From NCBI GenBank assembly GCA_017983755.1, contig JAGOAU010000010.1:36444-100443 (forward strand): a stretch of 64,000 nucleotides of DNA, in the 5' to 3' direction. Positions 46,988 through 56,009 of this stretch are shown piece by piece. This DNA comes from Azonexus sp. GTDB lineage: Bacteria > Pseudomonadota > Gammaproteobacteria > Burkholderiales > Rhodocyclaceae. A model generated the notes under the pieces. The model was not told the origin of the DNA, did not search any database, and was given only the letters and a program-made list of their open reading frames with translations. Within the stretch, counting starts at the first letter, position 1, and each line of letters starts with the position of its first letter. A program made the position numbers and the translations under genes.

Positions 46988-48253
46988 ATGAAGCCCGCCG
47001 GATCGCTCGCCCGCCACCTCGCCACCGCCGCCCGGCGCCGGCCGGAGGCGCTTGCCATGAGTTGCGCCGGGCAGAACTGGACCTTCGCCGAATTGCTGGC
47101 CGAAACCGGCGCGCTCGGTGCGACGCTGGAAGGCGGCGCGGCGCCGCTCGTCGTTGCCGGCAGCGGCCTCGACCTCGCCCGCCACGCCTACGCCTGCAGC
47201 CTTGAAAATCGGCCTTTCTGGCCGGTCGACCGCAACCGCTCGGTGCACTGGACCGGCGAACTGCCGCCGCGCGTCGCGCTGGTCATTGCCACCAGCGGCA
47301 GCGAGGGCGAGCCGCGCGGGGTCATGCTGAGCAACGCCAACCTCGACGCCGCGGCCGCCGCCGCCAATCGCCATCTGCCGCTGGCGGCCGGCGATCTCTG
47401 GCTGGACTGCCTGCCGCTGCATCACATCGGCGGCCTCGCCATCCTCTGGCGCTGCGCACGCGCCGGGGCCGGCGTGCTGTTGCACGACGGCTTCGACGCA
47501 ACGACGGTAGCCGCCGATCTGGCGCGCCAGCCGGTCACCCATCTTTCACTGGTACCGGCGATGCTGGCCCGCCTGCTGGAAACCGGCGTCACGCCGCCGG
47601 CCAGCCTGCGCCACGTGATGATCGGCGGCGCCGCGCTGTCGCAGGCCCTGCACGACCGGGCGCGCGCCGCCGGCTGGCCGCTCAACCCGAGCTACGGCAT
47701 GAGCGAGACGGCGGCCCAGATCGCCACCTGGACGCCAGCCGACGGGCCGTGGCACGAAGGCCTGGTCGGCCGCCCGCTCGGCCGCAACGAATTCGCGCTC
47801 GCCGCCGACGGCCGACTCCGCATCCGCGGTCCGCAGGTCATGGCCGGCTACCTCGATGGCAGCGGGATTGACGCCGACGGCTGGCTGACCACCGGTGACC
47901 TCGGCGAAATCGATGCTTTTGGGCGGTTGACCGTAACCGGCCGCGCCGATGACATGCTGATCAGCGGCGGCCGCAACGTGCATCCGCTGGAAATCGAATC
48001 CTGTCTTGCCGCCTGCCCCGGCGTGCGCGACGTGGCGGTCACCGGCCTGCCCGACCCGGTCTGGGGCGACCTGATCGTCGCACTGGTGGTCGGCGAGGCG
48101 GAACCGGCCCACCTGCGCGCCTGGAGCGAAGCGCGCCTGCCCGGCCCGGCCCGGCCGCGGCGCATCGTCCGCCTGCCCGACCTGCCACGCAACGCCGCCG
48201 GCAAGCTCGAACGCGCCGCACTGCGTCGCCTCGCCCGCGAGGCCACGGCATGA
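46988..48253 (+). CDS. menE: o-Succinylbenzoate-CoA ligase
   Basis: 421-residue acyl-adenylate-forming ligase that activates o-succinylbenzoate for MenB. Motifs: ATSGSEGEPRGVML (about 100), LPLHHIGGL (about 146), NPSYGMSETAAQIATW (about 238), TTGDLGEIDAFGRLTVTGRADDML (about 304) and the C-terminal catalytic Lys in RNAAGKLERAALRR. ATG 46988 begins MKPAGSLARHLATAARRRPE; a longer in-frame ORF reaches 46775 but has no protein-like start. Overlaps menF by 4 nt. A truncated second copy lies at 38981. Confidence 0.93.
   Translation: MKPAGSLARHLATAARRRPEALAMSCAGQNWTFAELLAETGALGATLEGGAAPLVVAGSGLDLARHAYACSLENRPFWPVDRNRSVHWTGELPPRVALVIATSGSEGEPRGVMLSNANLDAAAAAANRHLPLAAGDLWLDCLPLHHIGGLAILWRCARAGAGVLLHDGFDATTVAADLARQPVTHLSLVPAMLARLLETGVTPPASLRHVMIGGAALSQALHDRARAAGWPLNPSYGMSETAAQIATWTPADGPWHEGLVGRPLGRNEFALAADGRLRIRGPQVMAGYLDGSGIDADGWLTTGDLGEIDAFGRLTVTGRADDMLISGGRNVHPLEIESCLAACPGVRDVAVTGLPDPVWGDLIVALVVGEAEPAHLRAWSEARLPGPARPRRIVRLPDLPRNAAGKLERAALRRLAREATA
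47202..47235 (-). repeat. USS-like dispersed motif inside menE
   Basis: Minus-strand TTGCGGTCGAC core with ATTTT tract; encodes ENRPFWPVDRN on the plus strand. Confidence 0.65.
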
Positions 48254-49584
48254 TCGCCACCCTGCGCCGGCACCTGGCCGACCCGGCACTGCCCGCCCGG
48301 CTACGCGCGTTGGCTGCCGATGCGCCGGCGGCGGCGCCGCTCAGCCTCACCCTCGATCTAGGCCCGACAGCCAACGACTGGCTCGCTGCCCTGCAGGCGG
48401 CCGGCCCCTTCTGGTACCAGGCGCGCCCGGCTGCCGGCCTGTACCAGCTTGGCATCGGCCACGCCTTTCAGGTCGCCAGCGCCGGCCCGCAGCGCTTCGC
48501 CGCGCTCGACAACGCCTTCGCCGGGCTGGCCCGCAACTGGCGCCACGACGGCGCGCCGCTCGCCTTCTGCGGCTTCGCCTTCGACGAGCACAACAACGCG
48601 CCGCTGCCCAACGCCCTGCTGGCGATCCCCGCCGTGCTCCTCGAAAGCCGCGCCGGGCGCGGCCGGGCAGTCCTCAGCACGCCAGCCGGGCGCCTCGACG
48701 CCGCCCCCGACCTGTGGCTGCAGCTGCTGGCCCGGCCGGCGGCGCAACCAGCGCACAGCCTGAAGCCGGCCACCGACCAGACGCTGGCCGAGCGTGCCTG
48801 GGTCGCCCGGGTCAACGCCGCCCTGCGCGACATTGCCGGCGGGCATGTCGCCAAGATCGTGCTCGCCCGTCAGCGCCGGCTGGCCGCCGACCGGGCGCCC
48901 GCTGCCGGCCGCGTGCTGGCCGCCCTCGCCGTGCAGCAGCCGGACAGCCTGATCTACGCGCACGGCAACGGCCCCACCGTCTTCCTCGGCGCCACCCCCG
49001 AGCGCCTGATCCGCCTCGTCGGGCGGCAGATCGCCACCGACGCGCTGGCCGGCACCGCCTGGCCCGGCTCGCCCGAGCTCGACGCGCCCAAGAACCGGCA
49101 CGAGCAGTCGCTGGTCGTCCATGCCATCCTCGACGCACTGGCCGGCCATTGCAGCGCGCCGCCGCTGGCCGGGCCGGTCGAAATCCGGCAGGCCGGGTCG
49201 GTCGCTCACCTGCGCAGCCGGATCGTCGGCACGGCGGCAGCCAGAGTGACGCTGTTCGACCTGCTGCGCGCCCTGCATCCGACGCCAGCGGTCGGCGGCT
49301 TCCCCGGCCCGGCGGCGCTCGACTGGCTGGCGCGCCACGGCGAGCAACGCAGCGCCTGGTACAGCGGCGGCTTCGGCAGCCTCGCGCCGAACGGCGACGG
49401 GGAGTTCTCCGTCGCCCTGCGTTCGGCGCTGATCGACGGCAACGGCATCGAGTTGCACGCCGGCGCCGGCATCGTTGCCGGCTCCGATCCGCAGCAGGAA
49501 CTGGCCGAGACCGAGGCCAAGTTTGCCACGTTGCTCGCGGCGCTCGCCGGGCACGAAGGCGAACGCCGAAAGGTGCTCGGCTGA
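48250..49584 (+). CDS. menF: Isochorismate synthase (MenF-like)
   Basis: 444-residue chorismate-utilising enzyme producing isochorismate for menaquinone. The C-terminal catalytic domain shows KIVLARQRRL, FLGATPERLIRL, AGTAWPG, KNRHEQSLVVHAI, LHPTPAVGGFP, and the Glu-rich end AGAGIVAGSDPQQELAETEAK. The N-terminal part is variable, as in MenF/EntC. Genomic coupling to menE (ATGA overlap) favours MenF over a siderophore EntC. menD, menH and menA are not in the window. Confidence 0.9.
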   Translation: MIATLRRHLADPALPARLRALAADAPAAAPLSLTLDLGPTANDWLAALQAAGPFWYQARPAAGLYQLGIGHAFQVASAGPQRFAALDNAFAGLARNWRHDGAPLAFCGFAFDEHNNAPLPNALLAIPAVLLESRAGRGRAVLSTPAGRLDAAPDLWLQLLARPAAQPAHSLKPATDQTLAERAWVARVNAALRDIAGGHVAKIVLARQRRLAADRAPAAGRVLAALAVQQPDSLIYAHGNGPTVFLGATPERLIRLVGRQIATDALAGTAWPGSPELDAPKNRHEQSLVVHAILDALAGHCSAPPLAGPVEIRQAGSVAHLRSRIVGTAAARVTLFDLLRALHPTPAVGGFPGPAALDWLARHGEQRSAWYSGGFGSLAPNGDGEFSVALRSALIDGNGIELHAGAGIVAGSDPQQELAETEAKFATLLAALAGHEGERRKVLG

Positions 49585-49633
49585 CCCTTCCGCTGTCACA
49601 CGGTGGAAATATAAATGCAACAAAATGACGGGC

Positions 49634-49651
49634 TTGAAGCATATACTTCAA
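49634..49651. promoter_or_regulatory. Dyad upstream of ppk1
   Basis: TTGAAG-CATATA-CTTCAA, a perfect 18-nt palindrome 19 nt before the ppk start codon. No known operator is assigned. Confidence 0.45.
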
Positions 49652-49670
49652 GAAAAAGAGGAGACTTTCC

Positions 49671-51755
49671 ATGACCCGTCAACACATCAAGCCGCGCTTT
49701 CCGGCCGAGGAATATCTGAACCGGGAACTGAGCATGCTGGCCTTCAACCGCCGCGTCCTGGCCCAGGCCCAGGATGAACGAATGCCACTGCTGGAACGCC
49801 TGCGCTTCCTCTGCATCGTCTCCAGCAACCTCGACGAGTTCTTCGAAATCCGCATGGCCGGCCTCAAGGAGCAAATCAGGGCCCACGTGGCTGTGGTCAC
49901 CACCGACGGCAAGACGGCGCACGAGGCCTTTCGCCTGGTCGCCGCCGAAGCGCACGCCATCGTCGCCGAGCAGTATCGCCACCTGAACGAGGTCATCCTG
50001 CCGCTGATGGCGGAACAGGGCATCCGTTTCCTGCGCCGCTCGAAATGGACCGAAGCGCAGCGCGAATGGATTCGCGACTACTTCGTGCGCGAGATGGTGC
50101 CGGTGCTGACGCCGATCGGCCTCGACCCGTCGCACCCCTTCCCGAAAGTGCTCAACAAGAGCCTGAATTTTGCCGTCGAACTGGAAGGCAAGGATGCCTT
50201 TGGCCGCAGCTCCAACGCCGCCATCGTCCAGGCGCCGCGCGTGCTGCCGCGCGTCACCCGCCTGCCTGCGGAACTCGCCGGCTGCGAGTATGGCTTCGTT
50301 TTCCTCTCCTCGGTCCTGCACGAGTTCGTGGGCGAACTATTCACCGGCATGACGGTGCTCGGCTGCTACCAGTTCCGCGCCACGCGCAATTCCGACCTCT
50401 TCGTCGACGAGGAAGAAGTCACCAACCTGCGCACCAAGCTACAGGGCGAACTGCCGCACCGCCATTTCGGTGACGCCGTTCGCCTCGAAGTCGCCGAGAA
50501 CTGCTCGGAATCGATGACCGATTTTCTGCTCGCCCAGTTCGGCCTCGGGGCCGACGACCTCTACCGCGTCGAAGGCCCGGTCAACCTGGTTCGCCTGATG
50601 CAGGTGCCGGACTGGGTCGACCGCCCGGATCTCAAGTTTTCCGCCTTCACGCCCGGCGTGCCCAAGGCCGTCGGCAAGGGCGCCAACATCTTCGACAGCA
50701 TCCGTCGCAGCGACATCCTGCTGCACCATCCCTACCAGTCGTTCGCGCCGGTCATCGAATTCCTCAACCAGGCGGCGCTTGACCCGCAGGTGGTGGCGAT
50801 CAAGATGACCGTCTACCGCACCGGCACCGACTCGGTGCTAATGCAGTCGCTGATCCGCGCCGCACAGAACGGCAAGGAAGTCACCGTCGTCGTCGAACTG
50901 ATGGCGCGCTTTGACGAGGAGGCCAACATCGGCTGGGCGACCAAGCTGGAGGAAGTCGGCGCCCATGTCGTCTATGGCGTCGTCGGCTACAAGACGCACG
51001 CCAAGGCGCTGCTGATCGTCCGCCGCGAGGAAGGCAGCCTGCGCCGCTACGCTCACCTCGGCACCGGCAACTACCATCCGCGTACCGCCCGCCTCTATTC
51101 CGACTTCGGCCTGATGACAGCCAACGAGGAAATCACCCACGACGTCAGCGAAGTCTTCAAGCAGCTGACCGGGCTGGGCAAGGCGCGCACTCTGCGCCAC
51201 CTTTGGCAGGCGCCGTTCACGCTGCAGCCCAACGTCGTCGCGGCGATCCAGGCGGAAGCCGAAACGGCGCGCGCCGGCGGCAAGGCGATGATCGTCGCCA
51301 AGATGAACTCGCTGCTCGAACCGGAAACCATCCATGCGCTGTACGAGGCTTCGCAGGCCGGCGTCTCGATCGAACTGATCATCCGCGGCGTCTGCGCGCT
51401 ACGCCCCGGTATGCCCGGGCTGTCGGAAAACATCCGCGTCCGTTCGATCATCGGCCGCTTCCTCGAACATCACCGGGTCTTCTACTTCTACGCCGGCGGC
51501 GAGGAAAAGGTTTACCTGTCGAGCGCCGACTGGATGGAGCGCAATTTCTTCAAGCGCATCGAACTCGCCTTCCCGATCCTCGACCCCAAGCTGAAGAAGC
51601 GCGTCATCACCGAAGGCCTCAAGTTCTACCTGGCCGACAACCAGCAAAGCTGGGACATGAACGGCGACGGTGTTTACCAGCGGCGGCGCAATGTGCGCGC
51701 CAAGCCGCATAACGCGCAGGGCGAGCTGATGGTGACGCTGGGCGGCGGCACTTAG
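49671..51755 (+). CDS. ppk1: Polyphosphate kinase 1
   Basis: Polymerises the gamma-phosphate of ATP into polyphosphate, reversibly. 694 residues. The N-terminal RFPAEEYLNRELSMLAFNRRVL, the phosphorylated His in GYKTHAKALLIV (about 439), HLGTGNYHPRTARLYSDFGL, and the second PLD-like site HHRVFYFYAGGEEKVYLSSADWM are present. GAGGAG precedes ATG 49671. No ppx lies nearby. A terminator and a dispersed motif follow. Confidence 0.97.
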   Translation: MTRQHIKPRFPAEEYLNRELSMLAFNRRVLAQAQDERMPLLERLRFLCIVSSNLDEFFEIRMAGLKEQIRAHVAVVTTDGKTAHEAFRLVAAEAHAIVAEQYRHLNEVILPLMAEQGIRFLRRSKWTEAQREWIRDYFVREMVPVLTPIGLDPSHPFPKVLNKSLNFAVELEGKDAFGRSSNAAIVQAPRVLPRVTRLPAELAGCEYGFVFLSSVLHEFVGELFTGMTVLGCYQFRATRNSDLFVDEEEVTNLRTKLQGELPHRHFGDAVRLEVAENCSESMTDFLLAQFGLGADDLYRVEGPVNLVRLMQVPDWVDRPDLKFSAFTPGVPKAVGKGANIFDSIRRSDILLHHPYQSFAPVIEFLNQAALDPQVVAIKMTVYRTGTDSVLMQSLIRAAQNGKEVTVVVELMARFDEEANIGWATKLEEVGAHVVYGVVGYKTHAKALLIVRREEGSLRRYAHLGTGNYHPRTARLYSDFGLMTANEEITHDVSEVFKQLTGLGKARTLRHLWQAPFTLQPNVVAAIQAEAETARAGGKAMIVAKMNSLLEPETIHALYEASQAGVSIELIIRGVCALRPGMPGLSENIRVRSIIGRFLEHHRVFYFYAGGEEKVYLSSADWMERNFFKRIELAFPILDPKLKKRVITEGLKFYLADNQQSWDMNGDGVYQRRRNVRAKPHNAQGELMVTLGGGT

Positions 51756-51761
51756 TCGCCT

Positions 51762-51796
51762 GCTGCGGTCGACTGCCCGTAGAGGGCAAAAATGCG
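51762..51796 (+). repeat. USS-like dispersed motif after ppk1
   Basis: CTGCGGTCGAC core; the single long A tract AAAAAT forms the start of the terminator stem that follows. Confidence 0.65.
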
Positions 51797-51814
51797 GCTG
51801 AAAAGCCGCATTTT
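51789..51814. terminator. Bidirectional terminator between ppk1 and a minus-strand gene
   Basis: Perfect 11-bp stem AAAATGCGGCT / AGCCGCATTTT with a GAAA tetraloop; T-rich on both sides. Confidence 0.85.
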
Positions 51815-51823
51815 ATTTGCTGC

Positions 51824-52012
51824 CTACGAACCGGAGTTCTTGCGCCCACCACCATCCGGCGTGAAGAACAGCGCCGCGCCGACGGCAATCAAGGCCAGCG
51901 GCCACCACTTGCGCAGCAGCGCGACGAGATCAAACTCGATCAGGTCGAGATTGACCGCCAGCGCAATGGCGCCGACGACGATCAGCGCGATGGAGATGAA
52001 ATTGCCCTTCAT
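51824..52012 (-). CDS. Small two-helix membrane protein (LiaI/LiaF-TM-like, DUF5668)
   Basis: 62 residues. Two hydrophobic helices (about 5-21 and 33-48) joined by LDLIEFDLVALLRKWWPL, the pattern of LiaI-LiaF-like transmembrane segments, with a Gly/Lys-rich tail. AGGGA precedes ATG 52012; the upstream in-frame extension is encoded by the dispersed motif and is not used. It is 42 nt downstream of relA on the same strand. Function unknown. Confidence 0.75.
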   Translation of the reverse strand: MKGNFISIALIVVGAIALAVNLDLIEFDLVALLRKWWPLALIAVGAALFFTPDGGGRKNSGS

Positions 52013-52015
52013 GGT

Positions 52016-52046
52016 TTTTCCCTGTTTTAGGCGGTCGACCGCAACA
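52016..52046 (-). repeat. USS-like dispersed motif between relA and the small membrane protein gene
   Basis: Minus-strand TTGCGGTCGACCGC followed by AAAA and AAAAA tracts; contains the ribosome site of the downstream gene. Confidence 0.75.
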
Positions 52047-52054
52047 TTCGCCAA

Positions 52055-54277
52055 TCAGGCCCGCCGCACGCCGACCACGCCTTCGACCTCGTGGATCAGC
52101 ATCAGCGTGCGCTGCAACTGCTGCAGGTTGGTGATCTCGACGGTAAAGCCCATGTGCGCCTTGCCCTGTTTGGATTGAGTGTTCACGCCGACGACGTTGA
52201 GCTTTTCCTTGGTGAAGATTTCCGAGATGTCGCGCAGCAGGCCCTGGCGGTCATGGGCGTCGACGACGATGTCGGCGGCGAAGACACCGGTGGTCTGCAG
52301 TCCCCAGTCGGTCTCGATGACGCGCTCGGGATGCAGCGCCGCCAGGTTGGCGAAGTTGGGGCAGTCCATGCGGTGGATCGAAATGCCCTTGCCGCGGGTG
52401 ACGAAGCCCTGGATTTCATCCGGCGGCGCCGGCTTGCAGCAACGCGCCAGTTGCGTCAGCAGCTTGTCGACACCGACGATCAGGATGCCCTGGTTGCCGG
52501 CGACCGGCTTGCTCGGCCGGGTCTGCACCGCATCCGGCAACTGGGTCTCCGCAAGCAGGTCGCCGCCACGCGCCACCGACTGGAACTGGCGCTGGTTGAG
52601 GTCGCCGCGCGCCGCCGCGATATACAGGTCATCGGCACGCGAAAAGCCCAGCTTGTGGGCGAGTTCGTCGATGTTGGCGCCGGTCTGCCCGGCCCGCTGC
52701 AGTTCCTTGGCGATCAGCGCGCGCCCTTCGGCCAGCGTCTCTTCCAGTGCCAGGTTGGAGAACCAGGCGCGGACCTTGACCCGCGCGCTCTTGGTGTGGA
52801 TGTAGTTGAGCGACGGGTTCAGCCAGTCGCGCGACGGACCACCATGCTTGGCGGTGATGATCTCGACGCGCTGCCCGGTTTCCAGCGGCGTGTTGAGCGG
52901 CACCAGTTGCCCGTTGACCTTGGCGCCGCGGCAGCGGTGACCGAGGTCGGTATGCACGCGGTAGGCGAAGTCGACCGGCGTCGCCCCCTGCGGCAGGTCG
53001 ACCACCTTGCCCTGCGGCGTGATGACGTAGAGCGTCTCGTCGAGCGCCGCCTGCTTGTAGTGGGTGATCCAGTCCGAGCTATCGGCGACTTCGTCCTTCC
53101 AGGTCAGGAGCTGGCGCAACCAGGCGATCTTCTCGTCGTAGTTGTCCTCGGCGCTGCGCTTGGTGCCTTCCTTGTAGCGCCAGTGGGCGGCTACACCGAG
53201 TTCGGCGTGCTTGTGCATCTCCCAGGTGCGAATCTGGATTTCCAGGCTGCGCCCGTCCGGGCAGCGCACCGCCGTGTGCAGCGAGCGGTAGTAATTGCCC
53301 TTGGGGTTGGAGATGTAGTCGTCGAACTCCTTGGATATCGGCGACCACAGGTTATGCACGATGCCGAGCGCGGTATAGCAGTCCTTGAGGTCGTCGACGA
53401 TGATCCGCAAGGCACGCACGTCGTAGACCTCGGAGAACTCGACGCCCTTCTTGCGCATCTTGTTCCAGATGCTGTAGATGTGTTTCGGCCGGCCGTAAAC
53501 TTCGACCCTGGTCACCCCGGCCGCCGCCAGCTCGGCGCGTACCTTCGCCACCGCGTCGGTGATGAACTGCTCGCGCTCGCTGCGCTTCTCGTCGAGCATC
53601 CCGGCGATCTTCTTGTAGGTATCCGGATGCAGGAAGCGGAAGGAAAGGTCCTCCAGCTCCCATTTCAGTTCCCAGACCCCGAGCCGGTTGGCCAGCGGCG
53701 AGTAGAGTTCCAGCGTTTCGCGCGCCACTTGCACGCGCAGGTCATCCTGGTGCACGGCGTAGAAGCGCAGCGTCTGGGTGCGGCTAGCCAGGCGTAGCAG
53801 GACGACGCGAATGTCTTCGACCATCGCCAGCAGCATCTTGCGCAGCACTTCGATCTGCGCCTTCATTTCCGCCGGATTGACTTCGCCGGCCTCGATGTTG
53901 GCGGCGACGAAGCCCTTGGTGATCGGCCGCAGCCGGTTCAGCCGCGATATGCCGTTGACCAGATGCGCCGCCGGCTTGCCGAAGCGTTCCTCGATGCGCG
54001 TGATGCCGTGTTCGTCATAGGCCGGCACCGCGAACAGCAACGCCGCCATGCGCGATTCGACATCGAGCTTGAGACCGGCGATGATGACCGCCATGCCCAG
54101 CGCGTGCGACCAGATGCGCTCGCCGCTGCCGAGCACGGCATCGCCATAGACCTCCCAGGCGTAGGTGACGACCTTCTGCAGCGCCGCCGCCTCATCGGCA
54201 TCGAGGCCTTCGGCAAGGATGGCGAAGAACTGGTCGAAATCGCTTTGTGCAGCGACGGAATGGACAACGGAAACCAT
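52055..54277 (-). CDS. relA: (p)ppGpp synthetase RelA
   Basis: 740 residues. The N-terminal hydrolase domain is degenerate: where SpoT has the His-Asp pair (LLHDVIED), this reads LLFAVPAYDEHG, so hydrolysis is not expected. The synthetase domain is intact, with YGRPKHIYSIWNKMRKKGV, VYDVRALRIIVDDLKDCY, EFDDYISNPKGNYYRSLHT and LEIQIRTWEMH. A TGS domain (LYVITPQGKVVDLPQGATPVDFAYRVHTDLGH), a zinc-finger/CC-type region and a C-terminal ACT domain follow. Start at 54277 by homology (MVSVVHSVAAQSDFDQFF). Divergent from an EamA transporter. Confidence 0.95.
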   Translation of the reverse strand: MVSVVHSVAAQSDFDQFFAILAEGLDADEAAALQKVVTYAWEVYGDAVLGSGERIWSHALGMAVIIAGLKLDVESRMAALLFAVPAYDEHGITRIEERFGKPAAHLVNGISRLNRLRPITKGFVAANIEAGEVNPAEMKAQIEVLRKMLLAMVEDIRVVLLRLASRTQTLRFYAVHQDDLRVQVARETLELYSPLANRLGVWELKWELEDLSFRFLHPDTYKKIAGMLDEKRSEREQFITDAVAKVRAELAAAGVTRVEVYGRPKHIYSIWNKMRKKGVEFSEVYDVRALRIIVDDLKDCYTALGIVHNLWSPISKEFDDYISNPKGNYYRSLHTAVRCPDGRSLEIQIRTWEMHKHAELGVAAHWRYKEGTKRSAEDNYDEKIAWLRQLLTWKDEVADSSDWITHYKQAALDETLYVITPQGKVVDLPQGATPVDFAYRVHTDLGHRCRGAKVNGQLVPLNTPLETGQRVEIITAKHGGPSRDWLNPSLNYIHTKSARVKVRAWFSNLALEETLAEGRALIAKELQRAGQTGANIDELAHKLGFSRADDLYIAAARGDLNQRQFQSVARGGDLLAETQLPDAVQTRPSKPVAGNQGILIVGVDKLLTQLARCCKPAPPDEIQGFVTRGKGISIHRMDCPNFANLAALHPERVIETDWGLQTTGVFAADIVVDAHDRQGLLRDISEIFTKEKLNVVGVNTQSKQGKAHMGFTVEITNLQQLQRTLMLIHEVEGVVGVRRA

Positions 54278-54330
54278 ATGGGAATTATACCGTCTGACCC
54301 TGCCCGGCACCCTGCGGCATAATTCACGCC

Positions 54331-55227
54331 ATGACGACGAAACCCCATCACTTCTATACCAACCCCTACCTGCTGCTGACCCTGACCGTGCTCTTCTGGT
54401 CGGGCAACATGGTGGTCGGCCGCGGCATTCGTGCCGACGTGCCGCCGCTGGCGTTGGCCTTCTGGCGCTGGGCGATCGCCTTCGTGCTGGTCCTGCCGCT
54501 GGCCTGGCCGCACTTCCGGGCGCAGTTGCCGCTGCTCAAGAAGGGCTGGAAACCGGTATTGATCCTCGGCGTGCTCGGCGTCGGCGGCTACAACACCTTC
54601 GCCTACCTCGCGCTGCAATACACCTCGGCGACCAACGCGGTGCTGCTCAACTCCTTCATCCCGGTCGCCACCATCGCCATTTCCTGGGCCTTTCTCGGCA
54701 AGCACCTGCGGCGCCTCGAAGGCCTCGGCGTTTTCATTTCGCTGTGCGGCGCGCTGACCATCATCGCCCGTGGCGACCTCGCCATCCTCACCCACCTCAA
54801 ACTCAATGCCGGCGACGTCTGGATGCTCGGCGCCGTGCTGGTCTGGGCCATCTACACCGTCGGCCTCGCCTGGCGTCCGGCCGGCGTGCACCCGATGCTG
54901 ATGCTGGCGGCGATGACGGCGGTCGGCCTCGCTGCGCTGGCCCCCGCCTATGCCTGGGAAATGATGCAGGGCCGGCAAATCAACGTGCATCTCGGTTCGC
55001 TCGCCTCGCTCGCCTATGTCGGCATCTTCCCCAGCTTTCTCGGCTACATCTTCTACAACCGTGGTGTCGCCGAGGTCGGCGCCAACAAGGCCAGCCTGTT
55101 CATCCACCTGATGCCGGTGTTCGGGACCATCCTTTCCGCCATCTTTCTGGCGGAAATTCCGCAGTGGTATCACTATCTCGGCATCGGCCTGATCTTCACC
55201 GGCATCTGGCTGACGACGAAAAAGTGA
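54331..55227 (+). CDS. EamA-family (DMT) transporter
   Basis: 298 residues with ten predicted helices from two EamA repeats. The first repeat starts PYLLLTLTVLFWSGNMVVGRGIRADVPPLALAFWRW; the second starts GDVWMLGAVLVWAIYTVGLAWRP. Members export metabolites or amino acids. The stop overlaps the mtfA start (TGATG). Substrate unknown. Confidence 0.92.
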   Translation: MTTKPHHFYTNPYLLLTLTVLFWSGNMVVGRGIRADVPPLALAFWRWAIAFVLVLPLAWPHFRAQLPLLKKGWKPVLILGVLGVGGYNTFAYLALQYTSATNAVLLNSFIPVATIAISWAFLGKHLRRLEGLGVFISLCGALTIIARGDLAILTHLKLNAGDVWMLGAVLVWAIYTVGLAWRPAGVHPMLMLAAMTAVGLAALAPAYAWEMMQGRQINVHLGSLASLAYVGIFPSFLGYIFYNRGVAEVGANKASLFIHLMPVFGTILSAIFLAEIPQWYHYLGIGLIFTGIWLTTKK

Positions 55228-56009
55228 TGGGACTCTTCGACTGGTTCGGCGGCCACAGGAAAACCGGCGTTGCCGATTCCCTGTGGGGGAAGACGGTGAG
55301 CGCCCTGCCCTTTCTCGACGCGCTTGCGGTCGACGAGAAAAAAAGGCTCAAAACGCTGGTCGAACAGTTCCTGGCGGAAAAGGAATTCAGCACCGCCGGC
55401 GGTCTTGAACTGAGCGACGAGATCTGCGTCGCCATTGCCGCCCAGGGCTGCCTGCCCATCCTCGAACTCGGCCTCACCGCCTACCGCGACTGGGTCGGCA
55501 TCGTCGTCTATCCCGACGAGTTCGTCGTCCCGCGCCGCGTCGAGGACGAGGACGGCATCGTGCACGAATACGACGACGTGCTCTCCGGCGAAGCCTGGGA
55601 AGGCGGGCCGCTGATCATCTCGTGGCACGACGCGCAGATGGCCGGCGCCGGCTACAACGTCGTCATCCACGAATTCGCGCACAAGCTCGACATGCTCAAC
55701 GGCGAGGCCGACGGGATGCCGGCGCTGCATTCCGGGCTGACGGCGGAAGCCTGGGACGACGTCTTCCTCGCCGCCTACGACGATTTTTGCCGCCGCGTGG
55801 ACAGTGGCGAGGAAACCGTCATCGACCCTTACGCCAGCGACGATCCGGCCGAGTTCTTCGCCGTGCTCTCGGAAAACTTCTTCGAACTGCCCGACGTGAT
55901 CAACCGCGAATATCCGGCTCTCTACGCGCTGCTGCGCACCTACTACCGTCAGGACCCGCTCAGCCGCCTGACGAAGGCATCGACCGCCCCGAGCACCGCC
56001 GCCGGCTGA
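55227..56009 (+). CDS. mtfA: MtfA-like zinc peptidase
   Basis: 260 residues of the M90/MtfA family. The zinc motif is VIHEFAHKLDMLNG (HExxH, about 150), with a downstream Glu in FAVLSENFFE acting as the third ligand. In E. coli, MtfA inactivates the glucose repressor Mlc and thereby affects ptsG. A dispersed motif at 55322 encodes LAVDEKKRLKTL. The 3' 61 nt overlap the convergent hydrolase gene. Initiation is coupled to the EamA gene. Confidence 0.93.
   Translation: MGLFDWFGGHRKTGVADSLWGKTVSALPFLDALAVDEKKRLKTLVEQFLAEKEFSTAGGLELSDEICVAIAAQGCLPILELGLTAYRDWVGIVVYPDEFVVPRRVEDEDGIVHEYDDVLSGEAWEGGPLIISWHDAQMAGAGYNVVIHEFAHKLDMLNGEADGMPALHSGLTAEAWDDVFLAAYDDFCRRVDSGEETVIDPYASDDPAEFFAVLSENFFELPDVINREYPALYALLRTYYRQDPLSRLTKASTAPSTAAG
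55324..55356 (+). repeat. USS-like dispersed motif inside mtfA
   Basis: CTTGCGGTCGAC core followed by AAAAAAA and AAAA tracts, in frame. Confidence 0.7.

Noticed and set aside
49588-49620. Pho box upstream of ppk1 (CTGTCACA)
   Set aside because: Only one half-site is present; the expected second CTGTCAT-like repeat 11 nt on is missing.
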